In this document: positions 32,982 through 41,556 of the stretch, one piece after another
Layout: each line of letters starts with the position of its first letter
Numbering within the stretch: the first letter of the stretch is position 1
NCBI GenBank assembly: GCA_040218875.1
Contig: JAVJQP010000134.1
DNA: 64,000 nt
Origin: Coleofasciculus sp937127375
Lineage (GTDB): Bacteria > Cyanobacteriota > Cyanobacteriia > Cyanobacteriales > Coleofasciculaceae
Reading direction: 5' to 3' (one strand)
Notes under the pieces: model-generated
The model's database searches: none
What the model saw: the letters and a program-made list of their open reading frames with translations, nothing else
Told to the model about the DNA's origin: nothing
Translations under genes and position numbers: made by a program

Positions 32982-33233
32982 ATGCTTCCTATCTTCCTGA
33001 TTCTTTTGCTCAGCGCCATCGCAAGTCTTTGGCTGTCTTTACGCGCCTCTCACGAAGTTTCCCGGGTTTTAGCTATAGGTAGTGCTATATTTTGCTTAAT
33101 TTTTGGGTTTGCTATGGCACCATGGGCTATTCAGGTTTTGATTGTTCTGTCGCTTCTGGGGATCGAACGGTTATATCCCTTCCGGAAAACAGCCGCTGAA
33201 TTGGTTACTCTTTCTCCGACCAAAAGACGATGA
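32982..33233 (+). CDS. Small membrane protein of unknown function
   Basis: An 83-residue protein with two or three hydrophobic segments (LPIFLILLLSAIASLWLSL, VLAIGSAIFCLIFGFAMAP, and IQVLIVLSLLGI) and a basic tail ending SPTKRR. ATG 32982 has AAGAGGTG six bases upstream; the GTG at 32973 is part of that ribosome site. I do not recognise a family. A strong hairpin with T-rich tail follows at 33327, which would end its transcript. Confidence 0.75.
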   Translation: MLPIFLILLLSAIASLWLSLRASHEVSRVLAIGSAIFCLIFGFAMAPWAIQVLIVLSLLGIERLYPFRKTAAELVTLSPTKRR

Positions 33234-33326
33234 TTTGTTTGTTTAGGTCTACTCCAGACTATCATGCATTCAGCCAGGGAGTCTACTCCCCCAATCTATA
33301 ACAGAAAAAATTTAATAAATAGAATG

Positions 33327-33352
33327 CCCCAGCTTTAACGCTGGGGTATTTT
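33327..33352 (+). terminator. Rho-independent-type terminator
   Basis: CCCCAGC (33327-33333), loop TTTAAC, GCTGGGG (33340-33346), then TATTTT. A seven-pair GC-rich stem with T-rich tail, about 95 bases after the small membrane protein gene on the plus strand. Confidence 0.7.
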
Positions 33353-33447
33353 GACTGTTTCGGCTTTGCGGGCTGACCCATCAAAATAATCTTCGGTGAC
33401 CTTGGCGATAAAATCTATTTTTCCGCAAGTCCCTTATTCACCAACCC

Positions 33448-34086
33448 CTACGGATTCAAAGGTTTAACGGCTAAATCGGCTAACGTAATCGTGAAATTTT
33501 GTTGCTTTTCAGTAGCGACAAAGGTAATAATCACCTCACCAGCAACCGCCACCGTCAGCATAACTAAATTTCGCGCCAAGGGATAATCACAAATATCATC
33601 ATTGACAGGTGAGGGAACGCGATAATTATCGTTCCAAATGATTTCCGCATAGTCACTCGCTAATCCCAGATGCAAACAGGGAATCTGCACTTGTTGACAA
33701 TAGTCTTTCACCGCTTGACGGGCGACACTATTGTCAAAGGTATCGATCACTAACTGACTATCCCGAAGTAATTGAGAACAGTTGTCCGCCGTTAGTTCTT
33801 TGGCACGCCCATCGACAGTGATACCTAATGCACGATAGAGCGTATTTGTCAATATCTTAGTTTTATAGGCACCAATATCAGATTTGTAATAGGGTTGAGT
33901 GGAAAGATTGCGTTCTTCGATGCGATCGCGATCGATTACCCGTAACCTGCCAAACCCAGAACGCGCCAGGTTTTCGGTCAGATTTGCCCCCAGCGCCCCA
34001 GCCCCGCATACGGTTACCGGAAACTCCTGCAACCGTGTCATCAGGGCGGGTGTTCGATAGAGGTTTTCGTGAAAGAAAATAGACAT
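33448..34086 (-). CDS. ThiF/HesA/MoeB-type E1-like adenylyltransferase
   Basis: A 212-residue protein from ATG 34086 (a TTG six bases earlier is possible). VTVCGAGALGANLTENLARSG is the ATP-binding Rossmann loop (GAGALG), IDRDRIEERNLSTQPYY contains the D/R/N/Q residues that bind ATP in E1 enzymes, and VIDTFDNSVARQ is the conserved D-x-x-DN segment. No Cys-x-x-Cys zinc pairs are seen and the protein is shorter than MoeB or ThiF, so the sulfur-carrier partner is unclear. No ubiquitin-like protein or JAB protease is next to it; the small gene downstream in transcription order is not one. Confidence 0.85.
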   Translation of the reverse strand: MSIFFHENLYRTPALMTRLQEFPVTVCGAGALGANLTENLARSGFGRLRVIDRDRIEERNLSTQPYYKSDIGAYKTKILTNTLYRALGITVDGRAKELTADNCSQLLRDSQLVIDTFDNSVARQAVKDYCQQVQIPCLHLGLASDYAEIIWNDNYRVPSPVNDDICDYPLARNLVMLTVAVAGEVIITFVATEKQQNFTITLADLAVKPLNP

Positions 34087-34146
34087 TATCAATACAATTG
34101 GGCAATCACCGCATTCGCGACATAGCCAATGGCTAGTTTAAAACAA

Positions 34147-34368
34147 CTAACCGTTCTCAATGACTTTAACAAAGCCATGTCGCACCCCATAGATTAATCG
34201 AGTCACCGCATCCTCATGATCGGAGGTAAAGGCATTATCCATCGGTGTGATCAGCAATTCATACCAGTCAGAGTGACTGATTTGACCCTTTTTCATGCTT
34301 TGAGCAAAGAGTTGACTAAAGTCAAATGAGTTACTGATTTTTCTCTGGTGCGCTTTTTTTGTCAGCAT
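34147..34368 (-). CDS. Small hypothetical protein
   Basis: A 73-residue soluble protein I do not recognise. It has a basic N-terminus (MLTKKAHQRKISNSF) and a compact helical body (QSMKKGQISHSDWYELLITP, then EDAVTRLIYGVRHGFVKVIE) with clean codon usage, so I consider it real. It lies 60 bases upstream of the E1-like gene on the same strand and may be co-transcribed with it. Confidence 0.65.
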   Translation of the reverse strand: MLTKKAHQRKISNSFDFSQLFAQSMKKGQISHSDWYELLITPMDNAFTSDHEDAVTRLIYGVRHGFVKVIENG

Positions 34369-34552
34369 CTTATGTCTCTGGGCTTAATAGAGATTGTGGT
34401 AGACGATAACTAGATTGTAATCAAGATTGAGAGAAAGTTTCTTGAAAAGTTCGTAAAGAAATCTTTGTTGAACCCTTATGAAAATTAATACAGTATTTTC
34501 CCCCATCTGCTATCTTTGAGAGCAACTTGGTATTACTTCTAAGGCGGCGGTA

Positions 34553-35524
34553 CTAGAGGCGGGCTTCGATCACACCAACGAGGGATTGTAAATCAAAGTC
34601 GCGATCGCAACCACTCAGACAGATTCCCGAACTCATCACGGTTAAATCTCCCTTAGCGATCGCAGAGGTATGACGTTCCCGATCACGAGTCATCCATTCC
34701 ACTTGCCAAAACTCGCCGCGATCGCGAAAAGTCCGCAATCTCCCACCTCCCATCTGTAACGCATCCCGCAACTGTTGTTCATCGGTTCCCCCAGCTCCCC
34801 CAGCTCCCCCAGCTCCCCCAGCTCTCCCAGCTCCCCCAGCTCTCCCAGCTCCCCCAGCTCTCCCAGCTCCCCCAGCTCTCCCAGCTCCCCCAGCTCCCCC
34901 TGCTTCTCTCGCTTGACGCCGATGATGTTCTCGCTGCTGATAAGCAGGTGTTTGTTGCAATACCAACTCATAAACTGTCAGCATTTCCGGTGTCATTCCT
35001 GCAAACCGCACCTGATCGGGTAGAGTAACGTGTTCTAACTGTTCTCGTAACTGTTCAGTCGGCTGAGGTTCAGCGCGTCTGTCAATTTCATCAAACCAAA
35101 ACGCCGTACCATCAAAACGGGCGATAATCGGTTCAAATGCAGCGCCTTCGCTAACTAAATGTACAGGTACAGGTTTAACCCTACCTAAACGTTGCTGCAT
35201 ATCCGACTCATTGATGGGATAGGCTAACCACGTTAATGAACGCAACGGATAAGCCAAGCGCAAACGCAGGGGTTTTAGTAATTTCAGATACTCCGCTAAT
35301 TGAGGTAAACTCGCCTCTTCTACTACCTTAGCTGTCTTCTCATTCACCGGACGAAAAATAGCCCATCCTTCAAAATCACTCGGTTGAGGAGTAAACGTAT
35401 AAATCAAATTAGCCACTGACGTGCGAACCTTTCCCCCTTGAACACAGGGAGCCAAAAACTCAGTATCTTGAAGTTGGGTTTCTTGGGCGGCTATTTCGTT
35501 GAGGAGGTTATCAATATCTGCCAT
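34553..35524 (-). CDS. Hypothetical protein carrying a GGAGRA minisatellite
   Basis: A 323-residue soluble protein; I do not recognise the family. The first 200 residues (for example YTFTPQPSDFEGWAIFRP, and RLAYPLRSLTWLAYPINES) and the last 75 (FRDRGEFWQVEWMTRDRER) look conserved and globular. Between them (about 206-247) is a run of GGAGRA/GGAGGA encoded by CTCCCCCAG-type nonamers at 34788-34908. The array is in frame, so copy changes lengthen or shorten only this linker. The gene stands alone upstream of the polysaccharide cluster. Confidence 0.8.
   Translation of the reverse strand: MADIDNLLNEIAAQETQLQDTEFLAPCVQGGKVRTSVANLIYTFTPQPSDFEGWAIFRPVNEKTAKVVEEASLPQLAEYLKLLKPLRLRLAYPLRSLTWLAYPINESDMQQRLGRVKPVPVHLVSEGAAFEPIIARFDGTAFWFDEIDRRAEPQPTEQLREQLEHVTLPDQVRFAGMTPEMLTVYELVLQQTPAYQQREHHRRQAREAGGAGGAGRAGGAGRAGGAGRAGGAGRAGGAGGAGGAGGTDEQQLRDALQMGGGRLRTFRDRGEFWQVEWMTRDRERHTSAIAKGDLTVMSSGICLSGCDRDFDLQSLVGVIEARL
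34788..34908 (-). repeat. 9-bp minisatellite in frame inside a hypothetical protein gene
   Basis: About 13 units of CTCCCCCAG and CTCTCCCAG, reverse complement of the GGGGAGCT nonamer. Each unit encodes GGA or GRA on the minus strand. Confidence 0.92.
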
Positions 35525-35589
35525 TGTCAGTTATCAGTTATCAGTTATCAGTTGTCAGTTGTCAGTTATCGGGAGATGGGGAAGATTGT

Positions 35590-35652
35590 GTAGGGGCGGG
35601 TTTCACTACTATCTTTTTGGTTATACCCAGATGTAACTAAACCCGCCCCGAC
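35590..35652. repeat. GGGCGGGTTT palindromic element
   Basis: GTAGGGGCGGGTTTCACTAC to AAACCCGCCCCGAC. The centre (TATCTTTTTGG...CCCAGATGTAACT) matches those at 1844 and, inverted, 5154. It ends just before the stop of the adjacent glycosyltransferase gene. CAGTTATCAGT heptamer-type repeats lie at 35525-35570. Confidence 0.88.
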
Positions 35653-35658
35653 TGTACA

Positions 35659-36909
35659 TCAATTATCAATTATGTTTTGATATGCCTCAATCATAGTTTG
35701 CGCGATCGCATCCCAACTATAATGCTCTAGTGCATAGTCTCTAGCATTGACCCCACGCCGCTTTTGTTCCCCAGCATCCCTTAGTGCTTCCCGTAACGTT
35801 TGCGTCAACGACGCCACATCACACCCACAAACCCATCCCGCCTCCGCCCCCTTCACCTCTTGGCAAATATGCACCTGATCTGAAATTACCACAGGAGTTC
35901 CCGCCACCATCGCTTCGGCGACAGCAATCCCAAAGTTTTCATAATAAGACGGTAAAACAAATAAATCTGCCTTGTGAAGCAACGCCGCTTTTACTTCCCC
36001 CTCAACGAACCCTGTAATTGTCGTCTGAGACGATAGCGACGACGCCTGAATCTGTTGTTGAATTTGACGTTCATACTCTGGATCTTGGGGATTCGCGCCC
36101 GCTAAGATAAACTGAAACCCTAACTCTTCAGCTAAAAGCGTTTCTAAAGCCGGAATCAGTAAATCCAATCCCTTCTTTGGGTCAATTCGAGACATAAATA
36201 ATAGGATGGGGGATTGGGTAGAGACATTCTCTAGAACATCTGTAGGGGCGGGTTTAGGGACTTTTATTTCGCTATTGATGATATCGTTTGTGCAAAACCC
36301 GCCCTGACGTAGAGACGTTGCATTCAACATCCCTACATCCTCCGGAGGCGTAACCCCCAAAGGAATCACAATATCTGGCGCATTCGTACCAAACCGTTGG
36401 GAAATCTTCGCCTCTTGTTCACTGGTAAAATGAATCCCCGCCGCCCCAGCTAAATTAGCACATTCCCACAATCCCACATACACTTGTTTTAATCGCCGCT
36501 TCTTCTGTAAATCCGCCGGATCAAGCGTACCCAATGGACGCAAAATATAGGGTAAATTTCGTTTTCGAGCGACTGTCGCAGCAGCCGTACTCACAGGCGA
36601 AAATAAGGCGTGAATATGCGCCAGATCAAACTCCCCTGCATGTTGCCACAACCAACGTAATAAATCTAGGGAAAACTTATAACGCCGGAACGGAGAACAC
36701 CGGAAATATCGCACCTGATAACCATCCTGCGACACAGGTTTATCTAAAGGAACATCCAGTGGCGCTTGACCAAAATCCCCATTACTATCCGTCGTCAATA
36801 TCGTAACATCTACACCTTGATTCGCTAGCGCTTTAGAAAGCCCCAGCACCATTTGACTAGGACCCCCATAAACCAGCGAAACTGAAGGGACAATTTGTAA
36901 AATTCGCAT
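35659..36909 (-). CDS. GT4-family glycosyltransferase (HpsP-like), with a repeat inserted in frame
   Basis: A GT-B enzyme of 416 residues from ATG 36909; an earlier ATG at 36939 is part of an ATGACAA repeat. MRILQIVPSVS and YGGPSQMVLGLSKAL open the acceptor domain; LLFMSRIDPKKGLDLLIPAL and LPSYYENFGIAVAEAMVAG are the nucleotide-sugar domain with the E-x7-E pattern. Between VTPPEDV and the LLFMSRIDPKKG strand about 33 residues (NATSLRQGGFCTND...) are encoded by a palindromic element (36242-36336) and are not expected in the family. The order of genes here (HpsL-, N-, O- and P-like) suggests the hormogonium polysaccharide locus of filamentous cyanobacteria; the sugar specificity is unknown. Confidence 0.88.
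   Translation of the reverse strand: MRILQIVPSVSLVYGGPSQMVLGLSKALANQGVDVTILTTDSNGDFGQAPLDVPLDKPVSQDGYQVRYFRCSPFRRYKFSLDLLRWLWQHAGEFDLAHIHALFSPVSTAAATVARKRNLPYILRPLGTLDPADLQKKRRLKQVYVGLWECANLAGAAGIHFTSEQEAKISQRFGTNAPDIVIPLGVTPPEDVGMLNATSLRQGGFCTNDIINSEIKVPKPAPTDVLENVSTQSPILLFMSRIDPKKGLDLLIPALETLLAEELGFQFILAGANPQDPEYERQIQQQIQASSLSSQTTITGFVEGEVKAALLHKADLFVLPSYYENFGIAVAEAMVAGTPVVISDQVHICQEVKGAEAGWVCGCDVASLTQTLREALRDAGEQKRRGVNARDYALEHYSWDAIAQTMIEAYQNIIDN
36242..36336. repeat. Palindromic element plus 28-bp palindrome inside a glycosyltransferase gene
   Basis: 36242-36308 is a GGGCGGGTTT element (GTAGGGGCGGGTTTAGGG to CAAAACCCGCCCTGAC). It is joined directly to an imperfect copy (36309-36336) of the GTAGAGACGTTGCA palindrome. 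The pair sits within the coding region, minus-strand frame left open. Confidence 0.92.
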
Positions 36910-37101
36910 TTTTGTCAGTTGTCTTATGTCATTTGTCATTTATTAGACTCGCCAACCAATAAGGTCGCTACGTCATATCATCGCCAATTATTTCCAAATC
37001 CTAAAAAAGCAAGTCCCAATCCTATAACCCCCTCTGCGTCCTCTGCGTAAACCTCTGCGCTCCTCTGCGTTTAAAAAATATAATTTTTATACCCCGTCTC
37101 A

Positions 37102-38271
37102 TCATTCAATAAGTCTTTGATAAAAATCCAACAACTTCCGCGCCAAAGCCTTATTCGTATACTGGCTCATCGCCCGTTCATACCCCAACTCAGCCAACTG
37201 CTGCGCCAACTCCGGCTGTTCCATCAGCGATACCAACTTGCCACGTAACGCTTCTACATTTCCCTCCGGAAACACCAAACCCGCATCACCAATCACATTC
37301 GGAATTTCTCCCGAATCCGACCCAATCACTGACACTTTCGATGCCATCGCCTCAATTAAAACATGACCAAACTGTTCCTTCCAACCCGCCGCCGTTAACG
37401 TTTTAAACTTGTACGTCGTCTCAGAGGGTAGAACCAAAACATTCATCAAATTAATATAATTTGGCACTTCATCATGAGGAACACTCTCCACCCAAATCAT
37501 CCGGTCTTTAATTCCCCATTCCACTGCCTTTTCCATTAACACGGTTTGCAGAGAACCGCGTCCTAACAGTAACCACTTCCAGCGATGTTCCTTTATACCC
37601 GCCAAGGCTTCCCCTAGCGTTAATAACCCTTTCTCCTCAACAAATCGCCCCACGAATCCGACGACAAACTCATCATCTTGAAGTCCTAACTTACTTTGTA
37701 ACTCTGGCTGGGCTTGGGGACGAAATCGACTTTCATCGACACCCAATTGAGGCATAACGGTATAAGCCCCTTGATAACCATGCTGCTGGAGGACTTCAAC
37801 CGCATCCTGATTTCCTGCAACGAGTCCGTGAGTATTCTGAAGGTTATAGTCGTGCAATATCGATAAAGGAAACTTCACTTGATAGGGTAAATTCCACCAG
37901 GTAAAGAATACATTTTTTGCCTTTAGCCCTAAAAGTTGATTCAAGGTAATGAGTTGGGCATATCCTAAAGCTTTTGCCCCTTGTTCAACTTGAATAATAT
38001 GGGGTTTAAAGTCTCGCAATAAGGCAAGGATATCCGTGCCAAATGTGAGCAATCCCTGGTTGTTTTGGCTAAAGTTGGAGATAGGGACAACTCGAAATGA
38101 ACCCTCTTGACGGGGTTGAGTTTCAATAATTTTATTTTGCACGCCCCCTGGACGCCAGCGACGGGGTACGACTACGGTGACTTCAATGTCAGGTTCTAAC
38201 TTAGCAAGTTCCCGTAGCTTTTCGCAGTTGAGATCAACAATATAGGTATGACTAGCAACTAGAATTTTCAT
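37102..38271 (-). CDS. GT4-family glycosyltransferase (HpsO-like)
   Basis: A 389-residue GT-B enzyme. I start it at ATG 38271 (MKILVASHTYIVDLNCEKL), where family similarity begins; upstream codons of the open frame come from minisatellite DNA. FVGRFVEEKGLLTLGEAL and LLLGRGSL mark the donor domain, and EQFGHVLIEAMASKVSVIGSD contains the E-x7-E type motif. The VVVPRRWRPGG segment after the first strands is typical of this subfamily. It lies in a four-gene minus-strand cluster and should add a sugar to the same glycan as its neighbours. Confidence 0.9.
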   Translation of the reverse strand: MKILVASHTYIVDLNCEKLRELAKLEPDIEVTVVVPRRWRPGGVQNKIIETQPRQEGSFRVVPISNFSQNNQGLLTFGTDILALLRDFKPHIIQVEQGAKALGYAQLITLNQLLGLKAKNVFFTWWNLPYQVKFPLSILHDYNLQNTHGLVAGNQDAVEVLQQHGYQGAYTVMPQLGVDESRFRPQAQPELQSKLGLQDDEFVVGFVGRFVEEKGLLTLGEALAGIKEHRWKWLLLGRGSLQTVLMEKAVEWGIKDRMIWVESVPHDEVPNYINLMNVLVLPSETTYKFKTLTAAGWKEQFGHVLIEAMASKVSVIGSDSGEIPNVIGDAGLVFPEGNVEALRGKLVSLMEQPELAQQLAELGYERAMSQYTNKALARKLLDFYQRLIE

Positions 38272-38280
38272 TTTTTTAGA

Positions 38281-38390
38281 GGGAATAGGGAATAAAGGAG
38301 ATAAGGGAGATGGGAGAGATGGGAACAGTAGGGGTTTGGTCTCCAAACCCCATTTCTTATGTAGGGGGAGATGGGGGAGATAAGGAATTA
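38281..38390. repeat. GGGAGAT minisatellite and GTAGGGGTTTGG repeat
   Basis: GGGAATAGGGAATAAAGG and GGGAGATGGGAGAGATGGG units, then at 38328-38371 GTAGGGGTTTGGTCTCC, AAACCCCATTTCTTATG, TAGGGGGAGAT. The latter block recurs in the same orientation at 41475-41519. Confidence 0.8.
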
Positions 38391-38405
38391 ACTCAACAGT
38401 GAGTC

Positions 38406-38469
38406 AGGGCGGGTTTTGTACCAAGGTTACTATCAATCACTACAAGAGAATCCCTAAACCCGCCCCTAC
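38406..38469. repeat. GGGCGGGTTT palindromic element
   Basis: AGGGCGGGTTTTGTACC to CCCTAAACCCGCCCCTAC, between the HpsO-like and HpsN-like genes. Confidence 0.88.
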
Positions 38470-38514
38470 AAACCGGGCTCCCTCCAGGGTTGCGAAGGGT
38501 CAAAACGTCCCCAA

Positions 38515-39702
38515 TCAACCCTCAACTTTTTCATCCAACTCGGTATAAATTTGCCCTTGATCCCAACTGGATTTGATTTGAGTTTTCAGGGCGTCCATAA
38601 ATCCGATAGTGTAGAACCCTGCACGAGTGACAATTTTAATTGGGGAACCACTCTTGTTACAGGGGGGATTTCCGAGAACGTGACAATCAAAAAGCTTGGC
38701 AAATAAGCGTAGCTGCTGACTGGGGGTAAGGTTTTTCAGCGCCATCAGGAAATGATTGTGGTAAAACGTGACTTGGTATTTTAGCGATCGCGTACTAATA
38801 TCGTGACAACCACCCGTCTCTTCGCCTAAATGCACCAAAGAGGCATCGGGATCATACCAAATCTGATACCCCGTTTGCCGCAATCGCAGACAAAAATCCG
38901 ACTCTTCCCGCACCGCACTCCCGCGAAATCGTTCATCAAACCATATCCCATGCTTAGTAAAAATCTCCCGACGGTAGGACATATTACAGCCTCTAGCGGA
39001 AATCACCCACTGCGGTTTAATCGTATGCACTAAGTCAATGTGATACCAGGCAATTCCGGGGTCCATCGCTTGAGGAGGTAAATCCTCGATTTCATAGTCT
39101 CCTTGATGTTTTTTCTGAGAATCGGCTAGCTTCATTCGGTCAAATACGCGCCCCGCAACCGCCCCAACCTCTTGACGTTCATAGTTACGGGCGTGGGCGT
39201 CTAAGTACCCAGCAGGCATTTTCACATCATCATCAATAAACACAAGAATTTCACCCGTCGCCCGTCGCACGGCATAATTTCGCGCCCCCGGTAGACTCGC
39301 CCAGTTCACCCGAAACCATTTAATTTTCTGGTCATTCGCCAGTTGTTGTAAATAAGTTTCGATTTCAGGTTTGTGCTTTCGAGTTTGATCAACCACTAAA
39401 ATCTCAACATCGGCATACTCTTGCTTGAGTACATCTTCTAAGGTATCTCGCAAGGGTTCTTCGCGTTGGTAAGTGGGAATAATGACTGAAATTAAAGGCT
39501 CATTCACGGCTGTTTTTTTGAAAGGGTAATTGTTGATTGTTGATTGTTCATTGGTAATCCTCTTCCCCTGCTTCCCCTGCTTCCCCTGCTCCCCCTGCTC
39601 CCCCTGCTTCCCCTGCTTCCCCTGCTTCCCCTGCTCCCCCTGCTCCCCCTGCTCCCCCTGCTTCCCCTGCTTCCCCTGCTTCCCCTGCTTCCCCTGATAC
39701 AC
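38515..39702 (-). CDS. GT2-family glycosyltransferase (HpsN-like)
   Basis: GT-A enzyme. LISVIIPTYQREEPLRDTL opens the fold, VFIDDDVKMPAGYLD carries the metal-binding Asp motif, RGCNMSYRREIF and REESDFCLRLRQTGYQ are the acceptor-side and ED-type motifs. The open frame starts at GTG 39702, overlapping the HpsL-like stop as TAGTG, but its first 49 residues are GKQ/GEQ repeats encoded by nonamers at 39556-39696. Real homology begins after GTG 39507, which would give 330 residues. Whether the GKQ array is translated is open. The C-terminus (TQIKSSWDQGQIYTELDEKVEG in part) is soluble. Confidence 0.87.
   Translation of the reverse strand: MYQGKQGKQGKQGKQGEQGEQGEQGKQGKQGKQGEQGEQGKQGKQGKRITNEQSTINNYPFKKTAVNEPLISVIIPTYQREEPLRDTLEDVLKQEYADVEILVVDQTRKHKPEIETYLQQLANDQKIKWFRVNWASLPGARNYAVRRATGEILVFIDDDVKMPAGYLDAHARNYERQEVGAVAGRVFDRMKLADSQKKHQGDYEIEDLPPQAMDPGIAWYHIDLVHTIKPQWVISARGCNMSYRREIFTKHGIWFDERFRGSAVREESDFCLRLRQTGYQIWYDPDASLVHLGEETGGCHDISTRSLKYQVTFYHNHFLMALKNLTPSQQLRLFAKLFDCHVLGNPPCNKSGSPIKIVTRAGFYTIGFMDALKTQIKSSWDQGQIYTELDEKVEG
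39556..39696. repeat. 9-bp minisatellite at the 5' end of a glycosyltransferase gene
   Basis: About 15 units of CTTCCCCTG and CTCCCCCTG. On the minus strand they read GGGGAAGCAG and would encode GKQ and GEQ. Confidence 0.92.
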
Positions 39703-41390
39703 TAGGAGGCTGATGGGGTAGCAATTCGTGGTTTAGAACCCTTTTTTTTACCGTTCTTTTGTACGTCAGGTTCATCCTCTTGTTGGATAAGTTTCTGTTT
39801 TCTCAGTTCCTGTCGGTCTATTGCTGGTAAAGCTAGGATTACCCCAGCAAAGAACCAGTAGTAGACTGCTACGGGGTCTGTATCCAAAGGATACCAATAG
39901 GTGTTATAACTGATAATCAAAACAAAAACCCAATAACTAGAGCCAAAACTACGTAAATTTTTGTCACGAACTGACTGTTTGGCTTTAAATGTAGTAAATG
40001 TCAAGTGCGTCACAAACGCCAAAAACCCTAGGGTACCGATCGTACCCATTTCAAAGATAAGTTTTGGATAATAGGTTTCAACCAGTGAAATATCCCCAAA
40101 GGTGCGAGTAGAATTCGTGGCTCGTCCTAAACCGTTTCCGAGCCATCCCTTGGTGTTATAAGTCGCCCATTCAAATTGCTCTTGAATAAACGCTTGTGGT
40201 GGTGAAGCCTCAGCACGCCCCTTAAAACTGTCAATCCGTTCCTGAACCAGTTCTGGGTTTGTGGCTAAGCCAATTCCTAGCAGCAAGGCGAGTCCCACGC
40301 CAATTGGAATAAACCGCTTTAAATTCGCGATCTGACCTGTCAGGATCAACAAAAGTATCGTAATAGCCGGAACCAAAGCTAGGGCAATTCGCTGACCGCA
40401 AATGACCGCATTGACAAAAACCAGTGCCATTCCCACCAAACCTCCAATTCGCCACAAGAAAGACGAATCGCTAAAGGCGGCGGCAAAGGTTAACGCACTA
40501 TTGCCTATCAGAAACCAACCCCAGTGCCAAGGAGACACAAAGGTTCCTGGCAAGCGAATCATATTTTGTGATGGACTGTAAAGCAACGCCCCACCAATAT
40601 AACAGCGAGCCTCTAAACTCGCTTTAAATAACTCAACGCCGGAGAGATGATCCGTACCTTGACAGATACCCTGCTTAAGCATCATGTACTGCCACAGCCC
40701 TAGGAGACAGCAAATAACTGCCAAACCTAGATGTAAGCGGCTACAAAATAGCAACTCCTTTTTACTTTTGAGCAAATGTTGAGCGCAAAAAATCAAGGGA
40801 GCATATCCCAGGAAAATTTTCAAGCCCAAAATCCCCTGAAGAAAGGGTTGTCCTGACTCTTTGCCTGTCAACTCTAAACCGTTGACAAAGAATAATGTTA
40901 ACAGAGATAACACCAAGCAAATACTCAGTGTTGGCATCAGGCTTTGGGGAACAAAGAAGGGTTTCTTTTCGCGTCGGCACTGTTGATATAAGCCAATTAG
41001 GGCAGGAATATATAATCCATCTTTGGCTAATTGGAGTAGGGCACTACCTCCAAGCATATAAACAACCGTGCCGCTAAAGGGCATATAAATGAGAAATAGC
41101 CATAGTGCCTTGCGGGGATATTTGTAGGACAGACCAAAACAAGGTATGATTGCTCCGGCGATCACACCCATCTTCGGTTCAGCAACCACACTCGCGATCG
41201 CGCCTAGGAATATCCCCGGCAATAGCGTCATGAACAGCCATTGAATCAGTTCTTGGCGCTGCTTTTGCGCTTTACGCTTTTGGGCTAACTGCTCCTTTAA
41301 ACTCAGGAGAGGGGCTTCAGACTGCTTTGATTGTTTTTTTCCTTTTTTTGAAGTTTTCGATTTTTTTGATTTTGATTTCGATTTCACCAT
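39702..41390 (-). CDS. hpsL: O-antigen-ligase-like polysaccharide protein (HpsL-like)
   Basis: A 562-residue membrane protein with a very basic N-terminus (MVKSKSKSKKSKTSKKGKK), about 11-12 TM segments and a large loop near the middle (GICQGTDHLSGVELFKASLE). NTKGWLGNGLGRATNSTRT resembles the G-x-G loop of the Wzy/WaaL ligase/polymerase family. A basic soluble tail ends PSAS. The layout and the following GT2 and two GT4 genes fit HpsL of the hormogonium polysaccharide locus, where it should polymerise or ligate the glycan. The symbol is from family resemblance and context, not a database hit. Confidence 0.72.
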   Translation of the reverse strand: MVKSKSKSKKSKTSKKGKKQSKQSEAPLLSLKEQLAQKRKAQKQRQELIQWLFMTLLPGIFLGAIASVVAEPKMGVIAGAIIPCFGLSYKYPRKALWLFLIYMPFSGTVVYMLGGSALLQLAKDGLYIPALIGLYQQCRREKKPFFVPQSLMPTLSICLVLSLLTLFFVNGLELTGKESGQPFLQGILGLKIFLGYAPLIFCAQHLLKSKKELLFCSRLHLGLAVICCLLGLWQYMMLKQGICQGTDHLSGVELFKASLEARCYIGGALLYSPSQNMIRLPGTFVSPWHWGWFLIGNSALTFAAAFSDSSFLWRIGGLVGMALVFVNAVICGQRIALALVPAITILLLILTGQIANLKRFIPIGVGLALLLGIGLATNPELVQERIDSFKGRAEASPPQAFIQEQFEWATYNTKGWLGNGLGRATNSTRTFGDISLVETYYPKLIFEMGTIGTLGFLAFVTHLTFTTFKAKQSVRDKNLRSFGSSYWVFVLIISYNTYWYPLDTDPVAVYYWFFAGVILALPAIDRQELRKQKLIQQEDEPDVQKNGKKKGSKPRIATPSAS

Positions 41391-41446
41391 GGCAAAGCTG
41401 TCAGGCTGCCCGTTTCTTTCGATTGTGGCACATCCACCAGTGAAGG

Positions 41447-41545
41447 TGTAGGGGAGATGGGGAAGATGGGAGTTGTAGGGGTTTGGTCTCCAAACCCCAT
41501 TTCTTATGTAGGGGGAGATTAGGGAGATGAGGGAGATGGGGAAGA
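41447..41545. repeat. GGGGAGATG minisatellite with GTAGGGGTTTGG block
   Basis: GGGGAGATGGGGAAGATGGG units surround the block at 41475-41519 that is almost identical to 38328-38371. The two same-orientation copies flank the HpsN- and HpsL-like genes. Confidence 0.82.
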
Positions 41546-41556
41546 TGGGGTGCCTT

